Shown here: piece after piece, positions 18,347 to 26,203 of the stretch
Layout: every line of letters begins with the position of its first letter
Numbering within the stretch: the first letter of the stretch is position 1
Assembly: GCA_002403375.1 (NCBI GenBank)
Contig: DHHQ01000026.1
Coordinates: forward strand, 1-64,000
Length of the DNA: 64,000 nucleotides
Origin: Thiobacillus denitrificans
GTDB lineage: Bacteria; Pseudomonadota; Gammaproteobacteria; Burkholderiales; Thiobacillaceae
Reading direction: 5' to 3'
The notes under the pieces: model-generated
Databases searched by the model: none
Told to the model about the DNA's origin: nothing
What the model saw: only the letters and a program-made list of their open reading frames with translations
Program-made: the position numbers and the translations under genes

Positions 18347-19526
18347 CGACCGATCCGGCGCGAAAGCCGGCCTCGCAATACGCCAGGTAGAAATGCCAGA
18401 TGCGCAGGAAGCGCTCGTCGTAACCCTGCGCGCGCACGGCGTCGATCCGCTCGTGGAAGCACTGGCGCCAGCGCTTCAGGGTCTCGGCGTAATCGGGGCC
18501 GAAGTGTTCCTGCGCGCTCACCCTGAGTCCGGCGCGTGCGGCCTCCTCGACGAAGCGCGACGGCGACGGCAGCATGCCGCCGGGAAACACATACTGCTGG
18601 ATGAAGTCGGAACCGCTGCGGTAGCGCTCGAACAGCGCGTCGTCGATGAGGATGGTCTGCACCACCGCACGACCGCCGGGCCTGAGGCTGCGCTTGACGG
18701 TGTCGAAATAGGTCGGCCAGTAGGCTTCGCCCACCGCCTCGAACATCTCGATCGAGACGATGGCGTCGTACTGCCGCGCTTCCTCGCGGTAATCCTGAAA
18801 ATCGAAATGGCACCGGTCGCTCAGCCAGGCGCGGGCCACGCGCTCGCGGGCATAGTCGAGCTGTTCGCGTGACAGGGTGATGCCGCGCACCCGGTGTCCG
18901 GCCGTGCGCGCGGCATGCTCGGCGAAGCCGCCCCAGCCGCAGCCGATCTCCAGCAGCGACTGGCGGTCCGGCAGTTCGAGCAGGTCGAGCATGCGCTGGT
19001 ACTTGCGGGCCTGCGCCTGCTCCAGCGACAGCGACAAGTCGCCGTCGAAGCGCGCGCTGGAATAGGTCATCGACGGGTCGAGCCACAGCGCGTAGAAATC
19101 GTTGCCGAGGTCGTAGTGGCTGGCGATGTTGCGGCGCGATCCCTGCAGCGTGTTGGCGTTCAGCAGGTGGCGCAGGCGGCTGTACAGGCGCCCCCACCAG
19201 CGGCCGTAGATGGCGCGGTCGAGCGCGCTGCGGTTGCTGGCCAGCAGGGTCAGCACGCCGGTCAGGTCGGCGGTATGCCAGGCGCCGGCGATGTAGCCTT
19301 CGGCAAAGCCGATGTCGCCCTTGCTCAGCACCTCGCGGAACGCGCTCCACTGGTCGAACTTGAGATGGGCGTCCGGCGTGCCGTGGCCGACCGTGAGCTG
19401 CATGCCGTTGGGCAGCTCCAGATGCAGGCAGCCGTGTTCGATTTCCTGCAGCAGATGGATGACCTGGCGGGCATGCCAGGGCATGTCGCTGCGCTGCAGG
19501 GCAGCGCCGAGCGTGGTGGTGTTCAT
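18312..19526 (-). CDS. cfa: cyclopropane-fatty-acyl-phospholipid synthase family methyltransferase
   Basis: A 404-residue SAM-dependent methyltransferase acting on unsaturated acyl chains of membrane phospholipids. An N-terminal lipid-binding region (about 1-130, including SKGDIGFAEGYIAGAWHT) leads to the methyltransferase domain with YDLGNDFY, the SAM motif LLEIGCGWGG, GITLSREQ, SIEMFEAVGE and QQYVFPGGMLPS. In light- and singlet-oxygen-responsive clusters such enzymes make cyclopropane or methylated/furan fatty acids; which product applies here cannot be read from sequence. ATG 19526 overlaps the DUF1365 stop. Confidence 0.93.
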   Translation of the reverse strand: MNTTTLGAALQRSDMPWHARQVIHLLQEIEHGCLHLELPNGMQLTVGHGTPDAHLKFDQWSAFREVLSKGDIGFAEGYIAGAWHTADLTGVLTLLASNRSALDRAIYGRWWGRLYSRLRHLLNANTLQGSRRNIASHYDLGNDFYALWLDPSMTYSSARFDGDLSLSLEQAQARKYQRMLDLLELPDRQSLLEIGCGWGGFAEHAARTAGHRVRGITLSREQLDYARERVARAWLSDRCHFDFQDYREEARQYDAIVSIEMFEAVGEAYWPTYFDTVKRSLRPGGRAVVQTILIDDALFERYRSGSDFIQQYVFPGGMLPSPSRFVEEAARAGLRVSAQEHFGPDYAETLKRWRQCFHERIDAVRAQGYDERFLRIWHFYLAYCEAGFRAGSVDVAQFRLEHAA

Positions 19527-20275
19527 TCGGTGACCTCTTCGAGTGGCGCCGGGGGCTTGCGGAAGAACGGCACCCGCTTGATGAACAGGCGCAGGGCCTG
19601 CAGGTGGATGCGGGCGATCACGCCCCAGGTCATCAGCGGGTAGCGGAAAAAGGCGTGCAGGCAGGCGCGCGGCGTCAGGGGCTCGAGCCGCCCCCACCAG
19701 GCGGTGTGCAGGGTTTCGCCGTCGCCGGTGGCGTAGTCGACGCGCGCGCGGAACCGCTCGGCTTGCTGCTGGAAATGAAAGCGGTAGTCGCCGCGCACCG
19801 GAAAGAACGGCGAGACGTGGAACACCTTTTCGGCGTGCAGCGTGGCGCCGGGATCGTCGGTGCGCAGCAGGTAGACGTGGCGCTCGCCGAAGGTGTTGTT
19901 GACCTCGGCGAGCACCGCCACCAGGCCGCCGTCGGCGGCGTGGCAATGCCAGAAGCTCACCGGCTTGAAGGCGTAGCCGAGCACGCGCGGAAACGTGGTG
20001 AGCCAGATCTCGCCGTCGGCGGCGAGGCCGTGCTGGCGCAGCAGGCCGCGCGCCCACGCCAGGCAGTCGCCGCCGTCGCCGTGGTCGGCGTCGTGAAAGC
20101 TCAGCAGGTTGAAGCGGTTGTGCGAGAACCAGCGCGACCCGGCATGCGCCAGGTCGCGCAGCGGCAGGCGCACGAAATACACCGGGTAGTCGAAGCGATG
20201 CGTGACCGGCTGCTGCCGCAGGTGCATCACGCGGCCAAAGCCGATCTGCGCGCAGGATGGGGCGTCAGGCCGCAT
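19523..20275 (-). CDS. DUF1365 family protein
   Basis: A 250-residue protein of a family of unknown function that is nearly always found beside an FAD-dependent oxidoreductase and a cfa-like gene. Seen: HRFDYPVYFVRLPL, FNLLSFHDADHG, GYAFKPVSFWHCHAADG and EKVFHVSPFFPVRGDYRF, with several conserved His and Asp that could bind metal or substrate. I chose ATG 20275, overlapping the oxidoreductase by 11 bases; ATG 20305 would add ten residues. A role in unsaturated fatty-acid modification is inferred from context. Confidence 0.9.
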   Translation of the reverse strand: MRPDAPSCAQIGFGRVMHLRQQPVTHRFDYPVYFVRLPLRDLAHAGSRWFSHNRFNLLSFHDADHGDGGDCLAWARGLLRQHGLAADGEIWLTTFPRVLGYAFKPVSFWHCHAADGGLVAVLAEVNNTFGERHVYLLRTDDPGATLHAEKVFHVSPFFPVRGDYRFHFQQQAERFRARVDYATGDGETLHTAWWGRLEPLTPRACLHAFFRYPLMTWGVIARIHLQALRLFIKRVPFFRKPPAPLEEVTE

Positions 20276-21533
20276 GGGCGAGGGTCTGCCAGGAAAGGTC
20301 GGCATCGAGCCGGCGCGCCACCCGCAGCGCGGAGGCGAGGCCGTCCTCGTGAAAGCCGTAGCCGAGCCAGGCGCCGGCGAGCCAGATGCCGTCGCGGCCG
20401 TTGGCGGCGGCGATCTGGCGCTGGATGCCGACCGACTGGCGGTGGAACAGCGGATGGCTGTAGTGGAAGCTGCCGTGCACCTGCGCCGGATCGGGGTCCT
20501 GCAGCGGATTGAGCGAGACGATCACCGGGGTGTCGGTCGGCAGCGGCTGCAGGCGGTTGATCAGGTAATGCACCGCCACCGGCCGGTCGCTCAGCGTGCC
20601 GTGGCCCGACTGGTAGTTCCACGCCGCCCACAGGTGCTTGCGGCGCGGCAGCACGCTGGCGTCGCTGTGCAGCACCGCGCGATTCGGCTGGTAGGGCAGG
20701 TGCCGCAACAGGCGCGCCGGGGCCGGGTAGTGCTGCGCCAGGATGTCGCGCGACTGGTCGCTGTGGCAGGCCAGCACGACCTGGTCGTAGAGCCCCGACA
20801 CGCTGCCGCTCACCAGTTCGATCTGGCCGCCGCGCGGGCGCAGCGACTCCACCGGCTGGCCCAGATGGATCTCGCCGATGCCGGCGGCCAGCTTGTCCAC
20901 GTATTCGCGGCCGCCGCCCTTGACGGTGCGCCACTGCGGCCGGTTGGCCACCTGCAGCAGGCCGTGGTTGTGGCAGAAGGTGACGAAGGACGACAGCGGG
21001 AATTCCAGCATCTGCGCCGCCGGGCACGACCAGATCGCCGCCGCCATCGGCAGCAGATACCACTCGATGAAGGGCTTGCCGTAGCCGCGCAGCTTCAGGT
21101 AGTCGCCCAGCGCCATGCTGCTGGCGAGCGCGGGTTCGCGCACCGCCTCGCGGTTGAAGCGCAGGATGTCGCGCAGCATCGACCAGAACGCGGGGCGCGC
21201 CAGGTTCGCGCGCTGGCCGAACACCGTCGCCAGCGAGGTGCCGGCCCATTCCAGGTCGGGCCGGTCGAGGCGCACGCTGAACGACATGTCGCTCGCCACG
21301 GTCTCCACCCCCAGCGTATCGAACAGCCGGGTGAGCTCGGGGTAGGTGCGATGGTTGAACACCAGAAAGCCGGTGTCGACCGGGAAGGTCCGGCCGTCCA
21401 GGGTGACGTCGACCGTATGGGTGTGGCCGCCGAGGCGCTTGTCCGCCTCGAACAGGGTGACCTGGTGGCGCCGGCTCAACAGCCAGGCGGCCGACAGGCC
21501 GGCAATGCCGGATCCGACGACGGCGATGCGCAT
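20265..21533 (-). CDS. FAD-dependent oxidoreductase (amine-oxidase fold)
   Basis: A 422-residue flavoprotein: N-terminal dinucleotide motif VVGSGIAGLSAAWLLSRRHQ, then FEADKRLGGHTHTVD and the characteristic DTGFLVFNHRTYPEL of the group related to phytoene and cyclopropane desaturases. The C-terminal FAD-contact segment GIWLAGAWLGYGFHEDGLASA completes the fold. It lies 1 base downstream of the glutathione peroxidase gene and overlaps DUF1365. It probably oxidises acyl chains together with the Cfa-like enzyme. Confidence 0.92.
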   Translation of the reverse strand: MRIAVVGSGIAGLSAAWLLSRRHQVTLFEADKRLGGHTHTVDVTLDGRTFPVDTGFLVFNHRTYPELTRLFDTLGVETVASDMSFSVRLDRPDLEWAGTSLATVFGQRANLARPAFWSMLRDILRFNREAVREPALASSMALGDYLKLRGYGKPFIEWYLLPMAAAIWSCPAAQMLEFPLSSFVTFCHNHGLLQVANRPQWRTVKGGGREYVDKLAAGIGEIHLGQPVESLRPRGGQIELVSGSVSGLYDQVVLACHSDQSRDILAQHYPAPARLLRHLPYQPNRAVLHSDASVLPRRKHLWAAWNYQSGHGTLSDRPVAVHYLINRLQPLPTDTPVIVSLNPLQDPDPAQVHGSFHYSHPLFHRQSVGIQRQIAAANGRDGIWLAGAWLGYGFHEDGLASALRVARRLDADLSWQTLAHAA

Positions 21534-21534
21534 G

Positions 21535-22110
21535 CTATCTGTCCCCCTGCGGCAGTCGGGCCCGGGCGGGCTTCGCCGCGAGCAGGGATTCGATGGCCTG
21601 CACCATCTCCTTCGACTGCGGCTCCACCCGGCTGGGGAAAGACAGCGCGCGGGTGCCGCTGCGGTCGATCAGGTATTTGTGGAAATTCCACGCAGGCCGC
21701 TCGCCGGTGGCGCGCGCCAGCGCCTCGTGCAGCGGATTGGCGTTGGCGGCCGTCACCCCGGTCTTGGCGAACAGCTGGAAGTCCACCTGAAAGGCGGTTT
21801 CGCAGAAATTCTTGATCTGCGCGTCGCTCCCCGGCTCCTGGCCGGCGAAATCGTTGGCCGGCAAGCCCAGCACCACCAGCCCTCGCGGGCCGTAGCGGTC
21901 GGACAGCGCCTGCAGGCCCTGGTACTGGCCGGTGTAGCCGCACTGGCTGGCGGTATTCACGACCAGTACCACCTTGCCGGCGTAATCGCACAGGTTGCGG
22001 GTGTGGCCGTCGATGTCCTTGAGGCGGGCATCGAGCAGGGGCGGGCAGGCCGGGGCGGCGTGGGCGTTCATCGTCAGCAGCAGCGCTGCGAGCATCGTGA
22101 GCGTCTTCAT
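21535..22110 (-). CDS. glutathione peroxidase family protein, exported
   Basis: A 191-residue thioredoxin-fold peroxidase. It starts with a signal-peptide-like MKTLTMLAALLLTMNAHA, so it probably acts in the periplasm. The catalytic cysteine lies in NTASQCGYTGQY (residue 57), the glutamine region is GLPANDFAGQEPG and the tryptophan motif is WNFHKYLID. The enzyme should reduce (lipid) hydroperoxides, which fits an operon answering photo-oxidative damage to membranes. It overlaps the upstream small gene by 4 bases (ATGA). Confidence 0.93.
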   Translation of the reverse strand: MKTLTMLAALLLTMNAHAAPACPPLLDARLKDIDGHTRNLCDYAGKVVLVVNTASQCGYTGQYQGLQALSDRYGPRGLVVLGLPANDFAGQEPGSDAQIKNFCETAFQVDFQLFAKTGVTAANANPLHEALARATGERPAWNFHKYLIDRSGTRALSFPSRVEPQSKEMVQAIESLLAAKPARARLPQGDR

Positions 22111-22343
22111 GTGCGGATGCGCTTGCCGGCAGGACAGGGGACAGCATGGGCGCGCGGCCCGTACAGGCCGGGATGCGACGCCAGCGCGTGATAGAACAGG
22201 TACGCCTCGGGCACCGCGGCCGGGGCGCTGGCACAGGCCGCGCGAGCGGGCGCAGGCACGCGCTCCGCCGCCGCGGGCTGCAAGGCCGGCAGGACGCCGG
22301 CCAGGCCGGACAACACAAGGAGTGAACGGGTGGGTGCTCTCAT
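22107..22343 (-). CDS. small secreted protein of unknown function, first gene of the LitR-linked operon
   Basis: A 78-residue product I do not recognise. ATG 22343 gives a signal-peptide-like N-terminus (TRSLLVLSGLAGVLPALQPAAA, cleavage near AAA-ER), then an Ala/Pro-rich stretch and a C-terminal VPEAYLFYHALASHPGLYGP segment. The stop overlaps the peroxidase start (ATGA), and it is the first frame after the predicted leftward promoter, which supports a real gene. The frame could start further upstream at 22403, but that would run through the promoter. Confidence 0.6.
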   Translation of the reverse strand: MRAPTRSLLVLSGLAGVLPALQPAAAERVPAPARAACASAPAAVPEAYLFYHALASHPGLYGPRAHAVPCPAGKRIRT

Positions 22344-22360
22344 TTTGTCTTGGTCAAAGG

Positions 22361-22390
22361 TTGGACGTATGCTCAAATTAGGCGAATAAT
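22361..22390 (+). promoter_or_regulatory. possible promoter of the LitR-type regulator gene
   Basis: TTGGAC (22361-22366) and AATAAT (22385-22390) with an 18-base spacer, pointing towards the regulator. The -10 box matches 5 of 6 bases, the -35 box only 3 of 6. It lies face-to-face with the leftward promoter, so one bound regulator could control both. Confidence 0.35.
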
Positions 22391-22403
22391 CTGCGCGTGT
22401 CAA
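22375..22403 (-). promoter_or_regulatory. predicted promoter of the leftward lipid/redox operon
   Basis: On the minus strand, a perfect TTGACA (22398-22403) is followed after exactly 17 bases by TAATTT (22375-22380). This is the best sigma-70-type promoter I can see in the window and reads into the ten-gene operon. A palindrome ends 4 bases upstream of the -35 box. Confidence 0.6.
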
Positions 22404-22407
22404 TCAT

Positions 22408-22420
22408 TTGTCCTAGACAA
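22408..22420. promoter_or_regulatory. palindromic operator candidate TTGTC-CTA-GACAA
   Basis: A 5-3-5 inverted repeat with perfect arms, 4 bases upstream of the TTGACA box of the leftward operon and just before the regulator's start codon. A looser copy (TTGTC-TTG-GTCAA) lies at 22345-22357, beyond the leftward -10 box. Dimers of MerR-family regulators bind such dyads; LitR/CarH proteins are known to repress divergent promoters in the dark. The assignment is inferred from position. Confidence 0.5.
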
Positions 22421-22434
22421 TGTATGGGTGCCTC

Positions 22435-23364
22435 ATGAGTAGCGAAACTGTTTTTCCGGTTCGCGGCCTGCCGATCGCATCGGTCGAGCGCGAAACCGGC
22501 TTGTCCAAGGACACCCTGCGTGTGTGGGAGCGGCGTTACGGCTTTCCGACACCCGAGCGGGACGCCAACGGCGAGCGCCTGTATGCGCCGGCGCAGGTGC
22601 AGAGATTGTTGCAAATCAAGCGCTTGATGGATCGTGGCCATCGCCCCGGCAAGCTGCTTGCGCTCGATGATGCGGCGCTGCAGGCGCTCGACGAGAGCCG
22701 TCCCGAGGCATCGGGCAGGCCCGGCGCGCCGCCCCTCGATACCTGGATGCAGCTGGTCAGGACCCACGACAGCGACGCCCTGCAGCGGGCGCTTTACCGC
22801 GAGATGGTCAAGCGCGGCCTGGCCGGGTTTGTCCAGGACACCGTCGCGCCCCTGATCGCCCGTGTCGGCGAGGCCTGGTCGCGCAACGAGCTCGGCATAT
22901 TCGAGGAGCACCTGTTTTCGCAGCATCTGGAAAAGGTGTTCCGCACCGTGCTGGCCAATCTGTCGCCGCAGCAGGGCAGCCCGCGCGTGCTGCTCACCAC
23001 CTTGTCCGGCGAGGAGCACACGATGGGGCTGCTGATGGTGGAGGCCCTGCTGGTGGTGGAAGACGTCTACCCGGTGCTGCTGGGCCCGCAGACGCCGATC
23101 GACGAAATCGTGCGCGCAGCGCAACTCAAGCAGGCCGATGCCGTGTGCCTGTCGTTCAGCAGCGCCTATTCACCCGCCCTCGCGGCACAGGGGATGCGTG
23201 ACCTGCGGCAGATGCTGCCCGCCGGCATCGCGCTGTGGGCAGGCGGCTACGGCGTCAAGGCGATCCGCAAGCCGATCGACGGGGTCTGCCTGTTGCCCGA
23301 GTTCCAGGATCTCTACGATTGCCTCGCGCGATGGCGCAGCGAACACGGCCGCCAACCCGCATGA
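22435..23364 (+). CDS. litR: LitR/CarH-type MerR regulator with B12-binding domain (predicted photosensor)
   Basis: A 309-residue regulator. Residues 10-78 are a MerR winged helix (ERETGLSKDTLRVWERRYGF, then GERLYAPAQVQRL). Residues about 100-300 are a four-helix bundle plus a Rossmann cobalamin domain. The W-x9-E-H signature is intact (W148, E158, H159), as is E-x-H-x-x-G (E193, H195, G198), the lower axial ligand motif of CarH. So it should bind adenosylcobalamin and lose DNA binding in light. ATG 22435 is preferred over ATG 22420 because the latter lies in the operator palindrome. Confidence 0.88.
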   Translation: MSSETVFPVRGLPIASVERETGLSKDTLRVWERRYGFPTPERDANGERLYAPAQVQRLLQIKRLMDRGHRPGKLLALDDAALQALDESRPEASGRPGAPPLDTWMQLVRTHDSDALQRALYREMVKRGLAGFVQDTVAPLIARVGEAWSRNELGIFEEHLFSQHLEKVFRTVLANLSPQQGSPRVLLTTLSGEEHTMGLLMVEALLVVEDVYPVLLGPQTPIDEIVRAAQLKQADAVCLSFSSAYSPALAAQGMRDLRQMLPAGIALWAGGYGVKAIRKPIDGVCLLPEFQDLYDCLARWRSEHGRQPA

Positions 23365-23383
23365 CCCGGAAACCGGGCATGCG
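23358..23383. other. strong stem-loop at the end of the LitR gene
   Basis: An 11-base-pair inverted repeat with an AAA loop and one bulged A: CGCATG, A, CCCGG, AAA, CCGGG, CATGCG. It contains the stop codon of the regulator gene and lies between two convergent genes. There is no T-run on either side, so it is not a textbook intrinsic terminator but could stabilise 3' ends or assist termination. Confidence 0.55.
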
Positions 23384-23427
23384 CCTGGCGTCATCGGCTT
23401 TGCCCGCGCCCCGCCCCGGCTTCGACG

Positions 23428-24156
23428 CTAGAAGCGCTCGTCCGCGCACAGGTAGCGCCACTGCCCGGGCGGCAGCTTGCCCAGCGGGATCCGCCCGAGG
23501 CGGATGCGTTTCAGCGACAGCACGCGAAGACCGACGGCTTCGCACAGGTGGGCGACCTGTCCGGGCCGGGCGCCCTTCAGCGCGACCCGCAGTCGGTTCT
23601 CGCTCTGCCAGCTGACCTTGATGGCGGGCGGGGTGCGGCCCTGGTACGGGATCCCCCGGTTCAGCCGCCTGAGCCCGTCGGCGGCCAGCTCGCCGGCGAC
23701 CTCGACGATGATTTCGTGCTCCAGCGTCGCGGCGTCCTCGGTCAGCTTGCGCGCCACGCGCCAGTCCTGGGTGAAGACGACGAGGCCGCTGGCCTCGGTT
23801 TCCAGCGGCACGCACAGGCTGAGCTGGGCGAAGTGCTTCTTCAGCGGGCGGATCCCCGAGGCGTCCTCGCCCCACAGGCTGGCCGCGCCGAGCAGGCGTG
23901 ACGCCGCCTTGTCGCCCGGCGCGTCGTCGGTGTGGTAGCCGGGCGGCTTGTGCAGCAGCAGGGTGACCGGCTCGGCCTGGCCGGGGTCGGCCTGGGGGTC
24001 GATTTCGACGCGCTGGTCGCCGACGCGGAACTGCGGCGCCTCGACGATGACGCCGTCGACCCGCACCCAGCCGCCGGCGATGAGTTGCTCGGCTTCGCGG
24101 CGCGAGCAGGCGCGCAGTTCGGCGACGCGTTTGGCAAGGCGGACGGCTTCGGTCAT
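23428..24156 (-). CDS. RluB/RluF-like pseudouridine synthase family protein with altered catalytic motif
   Basis: A 242-residue protein with an N-terminal S4 RNA-binding region (VAELRACSRREAEQLIAGGWVRVDG) and a pseudouridine-synthase-like domain (LLLHKPPGYHTDD at 66-78, EHEIIVEVAGEL, IKVSWQSENRLRVALKGAR). The normal catalytic motif GRLDxxTxGL reads CVPLETEASGL here: the invariant aspartate is replaced by glutamate at residue 119, and the preceding Arg by Pro. It may be a non-catalytic RNA-binding relative or use another residue. Convergent with the LitR gene. Confidence 0.85.
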   Translation of the reverse strand: MTEAVRLAKRVAELRACSRREAEQLIAGGWVRVDGVIVEAPQFRVGDQRVEIDPQADPGQAEPVTLLLHKPPGYHTDDAPGDKAASRLLGAASLWGEDASGIRPLKKHFAQLSLCVPLETEASGLVVFTQDWRVARKLTEDAATLEHEIIVEVAGELAADGLRRLNRGIPYQGRTPPAIKVSWQSENRLRVALKGARPGQVAHLCEAVGLRVLSLKRIRLGRIPLGKLPPGQWRYLCADERF

Positions 24157-24215
24157 GGCAGGCGGGGCGGGACAGGGAGCCTGCGAGTTTACCGCCGGGG
24201 AGGGTCCGGACGCGG

Positions 24216-24245
24216 TTGTTATTGCCGTTGCGGGCGCGGTATCCT
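24216..24245 (+). promoter_or_regulatory. possible promoter of the dienelactone hydrolase-folE run
   Basis: TTGTTA (24216-24221) and TATCCT (24240-24245), 18 bases apart, each matching 4 of 6 consensus bases, in the 142-base gap between divergent genes. It sits 54 bases before the start codon. Weak but correctly placed. Confidence 0.35.
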
Positions 24246-24298
24246 GTCAGCCCCCTCATCAACCCGATCGCGCCGCGATCGTGCACCCGGAGACGCCC

Positions 24299-25080
<782 letters not shown>

Positions 25081-25081
<1 letters not shown>

Positions 25082-25728
25082 TGGCCGGTTCCTGCGACCA
25101 CGACGACTGCCACGCGCCGGCCGGCGGCGGCAGCCTCGGCATCCCGCAGGTGGGGCCGTTCGACCCGGCGGCGTTCGAGCGCGCGGTGAACGACCTGCTC
25201 GCTGCCTGCGGCGTCGCGCCGGACTCGGTGCACACCGGGCGTACCGCCGAGCGGGTGCGCGAGCTGTGGCAGCGCCGGCTGCTCGGCGGTTACGCGATCG
25301 CGCCGGCCGACGCGCTCGGCGAGGGCTTCGCCGACGACCGCGACGACATGGTGGTAGTGCGCGGCATCGCGATCCACGGCGTGTGCCCGCACCACCTGGT
25401 GCCGTTCCGCGGGGTCGCGCACGTCGCCTACATTCCCGGCGGGCGGCTGCACGGCTTCGGCCGCATCGCGCGCATGGTCGACGCCATCGGCCACCGCTTC
25501 ACCTACCAGGAATGGATGACGCGCGACATCGCCGAGGCGCTGGTGACGCACGGCATGGCGCGCGGCGCCGCGTGCATCATCGAGGCCGAGCAGCTGTGCC
25601 TGCTGCTCGGCGAGGACCGGCGCGGCGACGAGCGCGTCGTCACCCAGGCGTTCACCGGCTGCTTCCGGACCAGCAACCAGCTGCGCAACGAGTTCCTGCG
25701 TGCCACCTCGCAGCGGGAGCTGCGCTGA
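25081..25728 (+). CDS. folE: GTP cyclohydrolase I (FolE), divergent subgroup
   Basis: Converts GTP to 7,8-dihydroneopterin triphosphate, the entry to folates and pterins. The 215-residue protein has the zinc site VCPHHLVPF and the distal cysteine in EAEQLCLLLG, followed by a C-terminal TSNQLRNEFLRAT. The first zinc motif is CPHH rather than the CEHH of E. coli FolE, and the N-terminus carries a His/Cys/Asp-rich SCDHDDCH. Such divergent folE genes are known in LitR light regulons, where they may feed pterin chromophores of photolyases. Here it follows a dienelactone hydrolase gene. Confidence 0.9.
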
Positions 25729-25738
25729 TTCCCGCCGC

Positions 25739-26203
25739 ATGAGCGCGCACCGGCCGGCCACGCTGCTCCTGCCGCCCGCGCCCTACGCCGCCGCGGCGGC
25801 CGGCGGCTGGTGGCTCGACCGCAATGTCCAGGCCTTGCCGCTCGACTTCGGCGCGGCGACGCGGCCGCTCGGCTGGCTGCTGGTCGGCATCGGGCTGGCG
25901 CTGTTCGCGTGGACGCTGGCGACCTTCGCTCGCCACCGCACCACGGTCAATCCCTACAAGGCTGCGTCCAGCCTGTGCACCGGCGGGCCGTTCCGCTTCA
26001 GCCGCAACCCGATCTACGTCGGCGACTGGTTCATCCTGGCAGGCGTGGCGATGCTGCTGGCGACCTGGTGGCCGCTGCTGTTCGCGCCGCTGATCTGGGC
26101 GCTGTTGCGCTACGGCGTGATCCGCCACGAAGAGGCTCACCTCGAAGCCAAATTCGGCGACGACTACCTCAACTACAGGACGCGGGTGCGGCGCTGGCTA
26201 TGA
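25739..26203 (+). CDS. isoprenylcysteine carboxyl methyltransferase-like membrane protein
   Basis: A 154-residue integral membrane protein of the PEMT/ICMT superfamily. Seen: two N-terminal helices (GWLLVGIGLALFAWTLATF), the SAM-binding region GPFRFSRNPIYVGDW, a long helical hairpin, and the C-terminal EEAHLEAKFGDDYLNY motif. Members methylate lipids or isoprenoid-modified molecules, but bacterial substrates are mostly unknown. It begins 10 bases after folE and overlaps the next gene by 4 (ATGA), so this is a four-gene run from the hydrolase. Confidence 0.88.
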   Translation: MSAHRPATLLLPPAPYAAAAAGGWWLDRNVQALPLDFGAATRPLGWLLVGIGLALFAWTLATFARHRTTVNPYKAASSLCTGGPFRFSRNPIYVGDWFILAGVAMLLATWWPLLFAPLIWALLRYGVIRHEEAHLEAKFGDDYLNYRTRVRRWL

